From positions 1-38,484 of the forward strand of contig CAUJGC010000187.1 of NCBI GenBank assembly GCA_963169075.1: a DNA stretch of 38,484 bases, read 5' to 3'. The position numbers and the translations under genes are program-made. A model generated the notes under the pieces. It did not search any database, was not told where the DNA came from, and saw only the letters and a program-made list of their open reading frames with translations. This document shows, piece after piece, positions 7,773 to 16,230 of this stretch (positions are counted from its first letter, which is position 1; every line of letters starts with the position of its first letter). Source of the DNA: Myxococcota bacterium. Lineage in GTDB: Bacteria; Myxococcota_A; Bradymonadia; Bradymonadales; GCA-2716585.

Positions 7773-9705
7773 CGCCAAGGGGGATGCGGACGGTGAAGGT
7801 GGTGCCGCCGGCGCCGGAGTCGAAGTCGATGGAGCCGCTGTGCTCCTCGACGATCTTCTTGACGATGGCGAGCCCGAGCCCTGTGCCGCCCTCTTTACCC
7901 TGGGTGACAAAGGACTCGAAGAGGGAGGCGCGGATGCCCTCGGGGATGCCGGGGCCGGTGTCGGTGAAGCGGAAGACGGCCTCGTCACCGTCGCGGTCCA
8001 TGGTGATGGTGAAGGCGCCGCCGTGGGGCATGGCCTCCAGGGCGTTTCGGGCGAGGTTGAAGACGGCGCGCTTCATCTTGGCGTCGTCCATCTTGACGCC
8101 GCCGCGGTAGTCGGCGCGGATGGTGAGGTCGATGCCCTTCTCGCGCAGCTCGCGGCCGAGCAGCTCCTCCAGGTCCTCCGCGAACTTGTAGAGGAAGACG
8201 CGCCGGAGGAGGATGGAGGACTCCCCGCGGGCGAAGGCGAGGAGCTCCTTGGTCATCTTATTGAGCTGATCGAACTGTTTCAGTATGGAATCTGCATATT
8301 CTTTGCGTATATTTGCATCGTTTTGTCGCGCCATGAGCTGCACGTAGCCGCTGATGATGGTCACGGGGGTCTTGAAGTCGTGGATGACCCCGGAGAGCAT
8401 CTGGCCGATGGTGGAGAGGCGGTTGGCCTTCTCCTGGCGCTCGCGGAAGAGGCTGGCGGCGACGGGTCCGGCGAGCTGCCCGGCGACCAGGGTGAGGAGC
8501 TTGTTGTCGGAGTCGCTGAAGCCCTCCTCCAGGCGGGGGTGGGCGGGGTCGGGGCGCTTGTTGACCAGCTTGATGGCGCCGATGCAGCGATCTTCGACGA
8601 AGAAGGGGATGACGAGGACGTGCCGGACGCGGACGCGGGCGGTGGCGCGGACGCGGGTGAGGAGCGAGTCTGCGCTGCCGTAGGCGTTGTCGCGCAGCGG
8701 GCGCCCCTGGGCGATGGCGTCGGCCACCAGGCTCCCCTGGAGGGGCGCGTGGATCTCGGTGAAGGCGTCCTCGTCTGCGAGGGTGGCGCGGGGTGAGGGC
8801 TCGACCGGCGCGGCGCTGTGGAGGTCCAGGGCCTCCCAGGTGCGGGCGGCTGCGGGGACGAGCTTCTCGCGCTGGGCGATGAAGCAGCGCAGGTGCTCGC
8901 GCTCGCGGATGGCGACCACGCAGATGTCAGCGTGTACGGTGTCCAGGGCCTTGAGGGAGGCGGTGTGGATGAGGTCGGGGAGGCTGATGGCCTGGGCGAT
9001 CTCGCGCTGGATGGTGAGGAGGAGGTCAAACTCCGCGAGCTTCTGCTCCAGGCGCTCCTGGGTGTCGGTCAGCTCCTCGGTGCGGGCCAGGGCCTCGGCG
9101 TAGAGGGTGTAGTTCTCCAGGGAGATGGCGACCTGGGCGGCGATGGCGCTCAGGAGCGTCTCGTCCTCGGCGGTGAAGGCGCCGTCGAGCTTGTTGAGGA
9201 CCTGGACGACGCCGATGATGTCGCGCTTCTGGTTGCGGATGGGCTGGCAGAGGATGGTGCGGGTCTGGTAGCCGGTGCGGAGATCGACGCTGGCGTTGAA
9301 GCGCTCGTGGGTGTAGGCGTCGGGGATGTTGACCGAGCGGCCCGTCTGGGCGACCCAGCCCGCGATGCCCTCCCCGATGTTGAGGCGGATCTCGTTGATC
9401 TGGCCGCCCTGGAGGACCTGACTCCAGAGGACGCCCTCGGCGGGGTTGAGCAGGAAGAGCGTGGAGCGATCGGCGTCCATCAGGACGGTGATCTTCTCCA
9501 TGATGACCTGGAGGAGCGCGTCGAGGCTGGTGGCGGAGGAGAGGGCCTGCCCGATGTCCTGGATGCAGGCCATGCGGGTGTCCTGGAGCGCCACGACGCT
9601 GTGGAGGCGCTCGATCTCCGCGCGCAGCTGCTCCGGGGTCTCCAGCTCGATCACCTCGCCTGGAGGGGCAGCGCGCAGGGCCAGGTTTGTGGAGTCAGCG
9701 GGCAT
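7759..9705 (-). CDS. GAF-domain sensor histidine kinase
   Basis: GAF-like ADRSTLFLLNPAEGVLWSQVLQGGQINEIRLNIGEGIAGWVAQTGRSVNIPDAY, second GAF-like region, HisKA GVIHDFKTPVTIISGY, HATPase NLARNALEAMPHGG and DTGPGIP...GGTGLGLAIVKKIVEEH; start taken at MPADSTN. Confidence 0.9.
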   Translation of the reverse strand: MPADSTNLALRAAPPGEVIELETPEQLRAEIERLHSVVALQDTRMACIQDIGQALSSATSLDALLQVIMEKITVLMDADRSTLFLLNPAEGVLWSQVLQGGQINEIRLNIGEGIAGWVAQTGRSVNIPDAYTHERFNASVDLRTGYQTRTILCQPIRNQKRDIIGVVQVLNKLDGAFTAEDETLLSAIAAQVAISLENYTLYAEALARTEELTDTQERLEQKLAEFDLLLTIQREIAQAISLPDLIHTASLKALDTVHADICVVAIREREHLRCFIAQREKLVPAAARTWEALDLHSAAPVEPSPRATLADEDAFTEIHAPLQGSLVADAIAQGRPLRDNAYGSADSLLTRVRATARVRVRHVLVIPFFVEDRCIGAIKLVNKRPDPAHPRLEEGFSDSDNKLLTLVAGQLAGPVAASLFRERQEKANRLSTIGQMLSGVIHDFKTPVTIISGYVQLMARQNDANIRKEYADSILKQFDQLNKMTKELLAFARGESSILLRRVFLYKFAEDLEELLGRELREKGIDLTIRADYRGGVKMDDAKMKRAVFNLARNALEAMPHGGAFTITMDRDGDEAVFRFTDTGPGIPEGIRASLFESFVTQGKEGGTGLGLAIVKKIVEEHSGSIDFDSGAGGTTFTVRIPLGDEQS

Positions 9706-9787
9706 AACGCAGGCCGTCCAGGCAGGAGCGCGGGTCCGATACCACACCTCCGAACCCCCTCAATCTAGCACGGCCTCCCCTCCACAC

Positions 9788-11848
9788 TCAAGGGGCCTCC
9801 CCCCGGTAGCGCCCCGGGCAGAGGGCCTGGGCGGCCGCCCACGGATCGGCGGCGTCCCGCACCGGGGCCAGGGTGAAGGGCAGGAGCAGCTCGGTGGCGA
9901 ACTCCACAGGTTGGGGGTCCGTCATCAGCTGACGCAGGAGGCGGACGGCGATGGGGTACCACCGCGCCGCCTCACCGCGCCAGGGCACCTGCACGCGCCG
10001 GGTGTCCGAGGTCGCGTCGGCCTGGATGAAGGCGATCTCCTCCTGGAGGATGGCCTCGAAGCGCGCCAGCGAGACGCGGCCGTGGCGGACCTCCGCCCAG
10101 ACCTCCCAGCGGGAGCGCTCGGTGGTGGCGAGGTCGTCCATGACGCGGACGAAGACCCGCTCGCCGCGGGCGTCGGTCAGGGTGGCCGGCAGGGCGACGC
10201 AGCCGTTGCCCCGCAGCCAGTCCGCGAGGTACTGGAGCGCCTGGAAGACGTTGTAGCGCACCTCCTCCGGGTCGTCGTTGGCGATGAAGGCCTCCCCGGG
10301 GCCGATGGTCGCCGCCAGGACGCCGCGGGGGTAGCGCGGATCGTCGGCGGCGAGCCCCTCGATGTCGGGTCCGAAGACGAAGCTCAGGAGCGGCTCGTGC
10401 TCGACGGGGTCGGGGATCAGGTCGGTGATCAGGCCGCGGAGGTCGCTGGCGTCGCCGTCCTCGGCGTGGCGACGCCACGCCTCCCAGAGGGCGATGCCCA
10501 GGCGCACGAAGTCCGGGTGCGCCACCCAGAAGCCGTCCAGCCCGCGCTTGAGCTGCGTGGTGACGTCCTTGATGTAGCCCACCATGCTCGTCTGGAAGGA
10601 GGCCGGGTTGCCGTCCTCGTAGAGCACGCCGTACATGCCGCCGATGCGGAGCGCCCCCAGCGGGGTCAGCTCGCGCACCAGGATGCCGTGGGACTCGCGG
10701 ATGTGGTGGATGACGATGTTGGGGTCGGCCTTGACCGGGATGCGGTAGCGCGGGTCCTCGCGGAAGAGGCGCGCGGTGGAGCCCAGGAAGTCGTGCCACC
10801 CCAGGCTGCCGCCCACGAAGTGCGGGTGGAGCGCCTGCGCCATGGCCTGGATGCGGAAGATCGCCCGCGGGCTCTCGAAGACCAGGATCGCCTTGATGGT
10901 GCCGGGGGTGTAGCTGGGCTCCAGCGCGGCGAGGCGCTCCTCGGCGGCGGTGAAGAGGGCCTTGAGGTAGGCGGCCTCCTCCTCATTCTCCAGCTTGGGG
11001 ATGTAGAAGAGGAGCCCCTCGGGTCGGGCGCGGCTGTGGAAGGCGTGGAGGGCGAAGTCCACCAGGTGCAGCGGCAGCGGGTTGCCGCGCAGCAGGTGGT
11101 GGCCGTCCGGTATCGCCAGCCCTGCGACGCGCTTGATCGGGGTCGAGCGCCCGTCGGGCGCCAGCGTGTAGACGCGCTGCCGGGCGGTGTCCTCAAAGCG
11201 CAGCGTCCCGTCCAGGCACCCCGGGAGGTTCTGGCAGGCCAGGAGGAGGTCCTGCATGAGCGGGGTCTTGGAGTCCTCGCTGTCGGCGCCCCAGCGGGGC
11301 ACGATCCCGGAGGCCTCCACCAGCGCCGCGACCCGGGCGGGCTCCTGGGGGAGTCTGCGGTGGAGGGCGTTCATGGCGTTGATCGAGAGGCGCGCCGTGT
11401 CCGGCGGTCCGAAGAGCGTGATCTGGGGGCCCTGGAGGCAGGCGGGGATCTCGACGCGCTCCAGGGTCTGGGGCGGCGCGGTCGGCCCGACGACGACGCG
11501 CCCCCGGTCATCCCGGAGGCCGAGGGCTGTGGCGTATTCGGGCGACTTGTAGTCCAGCTCGCGGTTTTGCGCCACGGCAGCCCGGGTCGCCGCGTCGATG
11601 AAGGCGCGGTCGGCGGCGCGCTGGGCCAGGAGCTCCCGCAGCTGCCCCCGGGTCGCCTCGTAGACCGCGCAGACAAAGGCGAGCGCCTCGTCGGTGAGGA
11701 GGTCCGGGAAGGCGTCGCGGAGCCCCGGCGCGATCCGGAGGCCCTCCACCGCAGGCACGGGCTCGGCCTCGGCGTCCAGCCGCGCCAGCAGCTCAGGCGA
11801 GAGGAAGTCCAGGTAGGCGGGGATGTCGTAGGCGGTGGGAGCGGGCAT
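9788..11848 (-). CDS. Divergent malate-synthase-like protein
   Basis: LLFYIPKLENEEEAAYLKALF, GTIKAILVFESPRAIFRIQAMAQAL, GGSLGWHDFLGSTARL, GGMYGVLYEDGNPASFQTSMVGYIKDVTTQLKRGLDGFWVAHPDFVRLGIALWEAW resemble malate synthase barrel motifs but diverge from the usual GRWDYI signature. Confidence 0.6.
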   Translation of the reverse strand: MPAPTAYDIPAYLDFLSPELLARLDAEAEPVPAVEGLRIAPGLRDAFPDLLTDEALAFVCAVYEATRGQLRELLAQRAADRAFIDAATRAAVAQNRELDYKSPEYATALGLRDDRGRVVVGPTAPPQTLERVEIPACLQGPQITLFGPPDTARLSINAMNALHRRLPQEPARVAALVEASGIVPRWGADSEDSKTPLMQDLLLACQNLPGCLDGTLRFEDTARQRVYTLAPDGRSTPIKRVAGLAIPDGHHLLRGNPLPLHLVDFALHAFHSRARPEGLLFYIPKLENEEEAAYLKALFTAAEERLAALEPSYTPGTIKAILVFESPRAIFRIQAMAQALHPHFVGGSLGWHDFLGSTARLFREDPRYRIPVKADPNIVIHHIRESHGILVRELTPLGALRIGGMYGVLYEDGNPASFQTSMVGYIKDVTTQLKRGLDGFWVAHPDFVRLGIALWEAWRRHAEDGDASDLRGLITDLIPDPVEHEPLLSFVFGPDIEGLAADDPRYPRGVLAATIGPGEAFIANDDPEEVRYNVFQALQYLADWLRGNGCVALPATLTDARGERVFVRVMDDLATTERSRWEVWAEVRHGRVSLARFEAILQEEIAFIQADATSDTRRVQVPWRGEAARWYPIAVRLLRQLMTDPQPVEFATELLLPFTLAPVRDAADPWAAAQALCPGRYRGEAP

Positions 11849-11871
11849 GGTGACCTCGGCGCAGGGGGGAG

Positions 11872-11888
11872 CGCGGCCCGGGGCCGCG
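11872..11888. promoter_or_regulatory. 17-bp palindrome CGCGGCCC-G-GGGCCGCG upstream of the malate-synthase-like gene
   Basis: Perfect 8-bp arms around one central nucleotide, 24 bp upstream of the ATG. Confidence 0.3.
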
Positions 11889-11952
11889 AGCCGATCACCC
11901 TACCACACCTCGCCGCGCGGAAGATACGCGCGGCGCCTGCTCCGCCGCGCGC

Positions 11953-12333
11953 CTAGGCCGTGATCCCCAGCTTCGCGAGGATCGTCCGGATCTCGCCAGG
12001 GAGGTTCATCGGGTCGAAGGGCTTGCGGATCACCCCGACCGCGCCGGCCTGAAGGTAGCGCTCCACTTCGGCGCGCTGGACCTTGGCGGTGACGAAGACG
12101 ACGGGGATGGAGGCGAGGTCGGGCTCGGCGCGCAGGCGCGCCAGCGTCGCCATGCCGTCCATGCCGGGCATCATCATGTCCAGCAGGATCAGGTCGGGGC
12201 GGCGCTGCCGCGCGGCCTCGATGGCCTCCTGCCCCGAGGAGGCCAGGCTGGCCTGCCAGCCGCCGACGCCCTCCAGGCTCAGCTGGCCGATCCGGCGGAT
12301 GTCCTGTTCGTCGTCCACAAGGAGTACGCGCAT
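11953..12333 (-). CDS. Single-domain response regulator (CheY-like receiver)
   Basis: MRVLLVDDEQDIRR...PDLILLDMMMPGMDG...PVVFVTAKV...VGVIRKPFDP: DD, phospho-acceptor D, T and K all present. Confidence 0.92.
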   Translation of the reverse strand: MRVLLVDDEQDIRRIGQLSLEGVGGWQASLASSGQEAIEAARQRRPDLILLDMMMPGMDGMATLARLRAEPDLASIPVVFVTAKVQRAEVERYLQAGAVGVIRKPFDPMNLPGEIRTILAKLGITA

Positions 12334-12348
12334 GTCTTCTCTCCCAGG

Positions 12349-15300
12349 TCAGAGGGGGGCGGTGCGGTCTTCGCTGCGGCGGAGGATGCGAACCAGGAGC
12401 CCGCGCAGGTCTTCTGCCGAGGTCCGCGTCTTGACCAGCGCAGCGTGTACACGCCGCGCCAGCGCCGGGGAGGCGTCCTTGGCGGAGAAGATGACCACGG
12501 GGGTGTCTCCGACGCGGTCCAGGAGCAGCTCCCCGTCGCCGTCGGGCAGGCTGAGATCCAGCAGGATCAGCTCGAAGGTGCTGCGCTCCATCTGACGGAA
12601 GGCCTCCTGGAGGCTCCCCGCCTGGATCAGCTCCCAGGACGGCGGCAGCAGGCGCCGCATCATCCGACCCAGGTCCAGATCGTCCTCGACGTGGAGCACC
12701 CGGGGGCTGCGGGAGCGCGAGGTCAGGAAGGCCGCCGTGACCGCCTGCACCAGCCGATCCTCGTTCAGCGGCAGCTCCAGGATGTCCACCAGCGAGAACG
12801 CGCCCAGGTGGGTGTCCTCCTCCAGGAGCTGCCCCGCGATGGCGATCACCGGGATCGACGCCCACTGCGGCGTCCGACGCAGCTCCTCCAGCAGCGCCAG
12901 GCACGCCTCGCCGGAGGTCAGGTCCAGGAGGAGCAGGTCGCAGCGCCGCGCGCTCAGCAGCTCGCGGGCCTCCTCCGTCCGGGAGACAGGGTAGGCCTGG
13001 CAGGACAGGTGGCGCAGCGCCTCACCGAGCGCCCCAGCCAGCGCCGGAGAGGTCGAGCAGAGCATCACGATCGGCGCGTGGAGCAGCCCCGGGCGCTGTC
13101 CGGGGAGGGTGAAGAAGAAGATCGAGCCCCCGCCCGGGGCTGGCGCGTAGCCGATCTGCCCCTGCATGTGCTCCACCAGCGCCCGGGAGATGCTCAACCC
13201 CAGCCCCGTCCCGCCTTTGGAGCGCGTGTCGGAGGCGTCAGCCTGGGAGAAGCGCTCAAAGAGGCGCTCCCGGAACTCCTCCGGGACGCCGGGGCCCTGG
13301 TCCTCCACCTCGACCCGGAGCCCGTCGCCGTCGCTTCGCAGGCGCACCGTCACGACGCCCCCCTCCGGGGAGAACTTGACCGCGTTGGAGAGGAGGTTGG
13401 CGAGCACCTGCGCCAGCCGATCCGCGTCGGCCCACACCGCTCCGGGGGTCGACGTCTCCAGGAGGAGGCGCACGCCGTGGGCGCTGGCGTAGGCGGCGTT
13501 CGCCTCCAGCGCCTGGACGAGCACATCCTCCAGCTCCAGCGTCTCCATGTTGAAGTCCATGCGCCCCGCTTCGATCTTCTCCATGTCCAGGATATCATTG
13601 ATCAATCGGACGAGGCGGTCGCTGTTGTTCAGCGCGATCCCGATCATCTCCTGGGCTGCCGACGGCAGCGCCCCCAGCACCCCGCCCGCCAGGAGCCCCA
13701 GCGAGCCGCGGATCGAGGTCAGCGGCGTCCGCAGCTCGTGGCTCACCGTCGAGATGAACTCGGACTGGAGCCGCGCGATCTTCAGACGCTCGGTGATGTC
13801 GCGGATGATCCAGGTGGTCAGGGTCCGCTCTCCCAGACCCAGCGGGCTCTCGGTGATCTCAGCCGGGAACTCCGAGCCGTCTGCGCGCCGCACCCACACC
13901 TCGCCGCGCACGCGTCCCAGCGCCCAGGCGCGCCCCTCCAGCGCCGGGACGAAGCGCCCGATGGGCGATCCCACCAGCTCCGATGCGTCGGACCCCAGCG
14001 AGCGGGCGGTGGCGGGGTTGACGCGCTCGATGCGCCCGGTCTCGTCCAGCGTCAGGATCGCGTCGGTGGCCGTGTCCACGACGGCCCGGATGCGCGCCTC
14101 GCTCTCCTGGAGCGCCTGCTCGGAGCGCAGCCGGGCCGTGACGGCCCGGTGCGCCTCGATGAGGTTGGCCGTCATCGCCTTGAAGGGCTCCAGGCGCGCG
14201 AGGGCGCTGGCGTCGTAGCCCCCGGGGCGGTTCGCCAGCCCGATCATCCCCACCATGCGCTTGCCCCGGAAGAGCGGCAGCCCCAGGAACGCCGTCAGCC
14301 GGGGGTGCCCCTCGGGGACGCCCCGGCTGCGCGGATCGCGCGCCGGGTCGTTGGAGATGACCGCCACCCGCGTCGTCAGCACCTCCCCGAAGAGCGTCTT
14401 CAGGCTGCGGAACTCCAGCCCCGCGCCGACGTGCTCGCGGTAGAAGTCCGCGGAGGCTTGATCCCAGGCGATGTCGCTGATCGCGAAGGTCCGCAGGTAG
14501 GGCTGGCCTGCCTCGTCCTCCAGCGTCTCGCCCAGAAAGCCGAAGCGGCTCTCGGTCTGCTTGAGGATCGCGTCCAGCAGACGGTTGAAGACCTGGCGCG
14601 AGGCGTCGTTGAGGATGAAGTCCTCCTGGATGCGGACCATCGCGCTCTGGAGCTCGCTCAGCGCCCGGAGGCGCTGCTCGGCCTCGGCCCGGGGGCTCTC
14701 GTCGTGGATCAGCACCATCGTCTCGCCCTGGGGGGCGGGGGCGACGCGGGCCTCATAGGTCCGCACGACGCCTTGCAGCTCCAGCTCATAGCCCAGGATC
14801 TGCACCTGCTGCTCGCGGTGCGCCTGGCGGATGGCCTGCTGGAAGCGCTTCGCCACGTCCTCGGGCAGGATCTCGCTGAAGCTCCGCCCCAGGAAGACGG
14901 CGGGCGGGACCAGCAGGTCGTCGCTGTCGCGCCCGTGGTACTCCAGGAAGACCCCCGACGACGAGAGCCGGAAGAAGAGCCCGGGCAGCGCGGCGAGGAC
15001 CGCCTGGCGGGTGGCGCTCTGAGCGGCGCGGTCCTCCTGGGCGTCGCGCAGCTCCTGGGCGTTGCGGCGTAGCTCCAGCTGCGCGATCACCTGCCGCGCC
15101 AGGCGCAGCAGCGCCTCCCGGCTCGCGGCGTCCAGGCGCCGCGGCTGGCGATCGATCACGCAGAGCGTACCCAGCTTGTAGCCGTCCGGGCTCCGGAGCT
15201 GGAAGCCCGCATAGAAGCGGATCCACGGGTTCGCCGTCACCAGCGGGTTGTCGACGAAGCGCGCATCGAGGTGTGTGTCCTCGATGATCAGCGCCTCCTC

Positions 15301-15549
15301 CTGGAGGATGGCGTGCGCGCAGAACGAGACCGAGCGCGGCGTCTCCGGGGCAGCCAGCCCGTAGCGCGCCTTGAACCACTGCCGCTCGCTGTCGATCAGC
15401 GAGATGAGCGCGATCGGGGTCTGCGCGACGTGGGCCGCCAGGTGGACCAGGTCGTCGAAGGCCTCCTCGGGCGGCGTGTCGAGGATGGCATAGGAGCGCA
15501 GGCGCTCCAGGCGCGCCGCTTCCTGCGGGGGCAGCTTGGGTGGGACCAT
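12349..15549 (-). CDS. Hybrid sensor histidine kinase (GAF, PAS, GAF, PAS, HisKA, HATPase, degenerate REC, REC)
   Basis: LRSYAILDTPPEEAFDDLVHLAAHVAQTPIALISLIDSERQWFKARYGL GAF signature; FISTVSHELRTPLTSIRGSLGLL HisKA; DQGPGVPEEFRERLFERFSQADASDTRSKGGTGLGLSIS; C-terminal VLHVEDDLDLGRMM...FELILLDLSLPDGDG. Confidence 0.93.
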   Translation of the reverse strand: MVPPKLPPQEAARLERLRSYAILDTPPEEAFDDLVHLAAHVAQTPIALISLIDSERQWFKARYGLAAPETPRSVSFCAHAILQEEALIIEDTHLDARFVDNPLVTANPWIRFYAGFQLRSPDGYKLGTLCVIDRQPRRLDAASREALLRLARQVIAQLELRRNAQELRDAQEDRAAQSATRQAVLAALPGLFFRLSSSGVFLEYHGRDSDDLLVPPAVFLGRSFSEILPEDVAKRFQQAIRQAHREQQVQILGYELELQGVVRTYEARVAPAPQGETMVLIHDESPRAEAEQRLRALSELQSAMVRIQEDFILNDASRQVFNRLLDAILKQTESRFGFLGETLEDEAGQPYLRTFAISDIAWDQASADFYREHVGAGLEFRSLKTLFGEVLTTRVAVISNDPARDPRSRGVPEGHPRLTAFLGLPLFRGKRMVGMIGLANRPGGYDASALARLEPFKAMTANLIEAHRAVTARLRSEQALQESEARIRAVVDTATDAILTLDETGRIERVNPATARSLGSDASELVGSPIGRFVPALEGRAWALGRVRGEVWVRRADGSEFPAEITESPLGLGERTLTTWIIRDITERLKIARLQSEFISTVSHELRTPLTSIRGSLGLLAGGVLGALPSAAQEMIGIALNNSDRLVRLINDILDMEKIEAGRMDFNMETLELEDVLVQALEANAAYASAHGVRLLLETSTPGAVWADADRLAQVLANLLSNAVKFSPEGGVVTVRLRSDGDGLRVEVEDQGPGVPEEFRERLFERFSQADASDTRSKGGTGLGLSISRALVEHMQGQIGYAPAPGGGSIFFFTLPGQRPGLLHAPIVMLCSTSPALAGALGEALRHLSCQAYPVSRTEEARELLSARRCDLLLLDLTSGEACLALLEELRRTPQWASIPVIAIAGQLLEEDTHLGAFSLVDILELPLNEDRLVQAVTAAFLTSRSRSPRVLHVEDDLDLGRMMRRLLPPSWELIQAGSLQEAFRQMERSTFELILLDLSLPDGDGELLLDRVGDTPVVIFSAKDASPALARRVHAALVKTRTSAEDLRGLLVRILRRSEDRTAPL

Positions 15550-15558
15550 CGCGTCACC

Positions 15559-16077
15559 TCAGCGCAGCGCGGCGTCGCCGTAGCGAGCGCCGAGCCAGTC
15601 ACAGAGGGACTCCAGCGCCTCCTGATCGGCCTCCTCGAAGGCCCCCAGCGCGTCGGAGTCCACGTCCAGCACCCCGAGCAGGCTGCCCGCGGGGGAGATC
15701 ACCGGCACCACGATCTCGGCGCGGGTCGTGCTGCTGCACGCGATGTGCCCCGGGAAGGTCTCGACGTCGAAGACGCGCTGCGTCTGGCGGGTCCGGGCGG
15801 CGGCGCCGCACACCCCGCGGGAGAAGGGGATGCGCAGGCACCCGTGTCCGCCCTGGTAGGGGCCGACCCGCAGCTCCTCCGGCGCGGCAGCCCGGTAGAA
15901 GCCGGTCCAGTGGTAGTAGTCGAAGGCGTGGTGCAGCTCGCAGGCCACGGTCGCCATCGCGCTCACCCAGTCGTCCTCGTCCTCCAGCGCCGCCTGGATG
16001 CCAGCGATGACGGCGGCGTAGCGGGCGCGGCGGGTGGTTGCGTCGGCGGTGACGCTCAACGCCTGATCGACGATCAT
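15559..16077 (-). CDS. msrC: Free methionine-(R)-sulfoxide reductase-like GAF protein (fRMsr)
   Basis: WTGFYRAAAPEELRVGPYQGGHGCLRIPFSRGVCGAAARTRQTQRVFDVETFPGHIACSSTTRAEIVVPV retains the three Cys positions expected for fRMsr (HGC, GVC, HIAC). Confidence 0.85.
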   Translation of the reverse strand: MIVDQALSVTADATTRRARYAAVIAGIQAALEDEDDWVSAMATVACELHHAFDYYHWTGFYRAAAPEELRVGPYQGGHGCLRIPFSRGVCGAAARTRQTQRVFDVETFPGHIACSSTTRAEIVVPVISPAGSLLGVLDVDSDALGAFEEADQEALESLCDWLGARYGDAALR

Positions 16078-16095
16078 GGAGCCTCCTGCGGGGTG

Positions 16096-16114
16096 GGAGC
16101 GGCCTGGCCGCTCC
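16096..16114. promoter_or_regulatory. 19-bp palindrome GGAGCGGCC-T-GGCCGCTCC in the msrC / GNAT-nitrilase divergent intergenic region
   Basis: Perfect 9-bp arms around one central nucleotide, just upstream of the msrC-like start. Confidence 0.35.
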
Positions 16115-16230
16115 TCCCCTTATATGCGCTCTCTGCGTCGTAGGTCACGCTCCTTTACTCTGCGCCTGAAGTGCCTACATTGGACTACCTCTGCGTCCTC
16201 AGGGCGCTGCACCCCCACTCAGGAGCCTCT

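Noticed and set aside
9446-11956. 836-aa + strand ORF opposite the malate-synthase-like gene
   Set aside because: Low-complexity translation with no domain motifs; the minus strand is clearly coding
12445-15072. 875-aa + strand ORF opposite the hybrid kinase
   Set aside because: Low-complexity Arg/Gln/Leu-rich translation; the opposite strand has a full kinase
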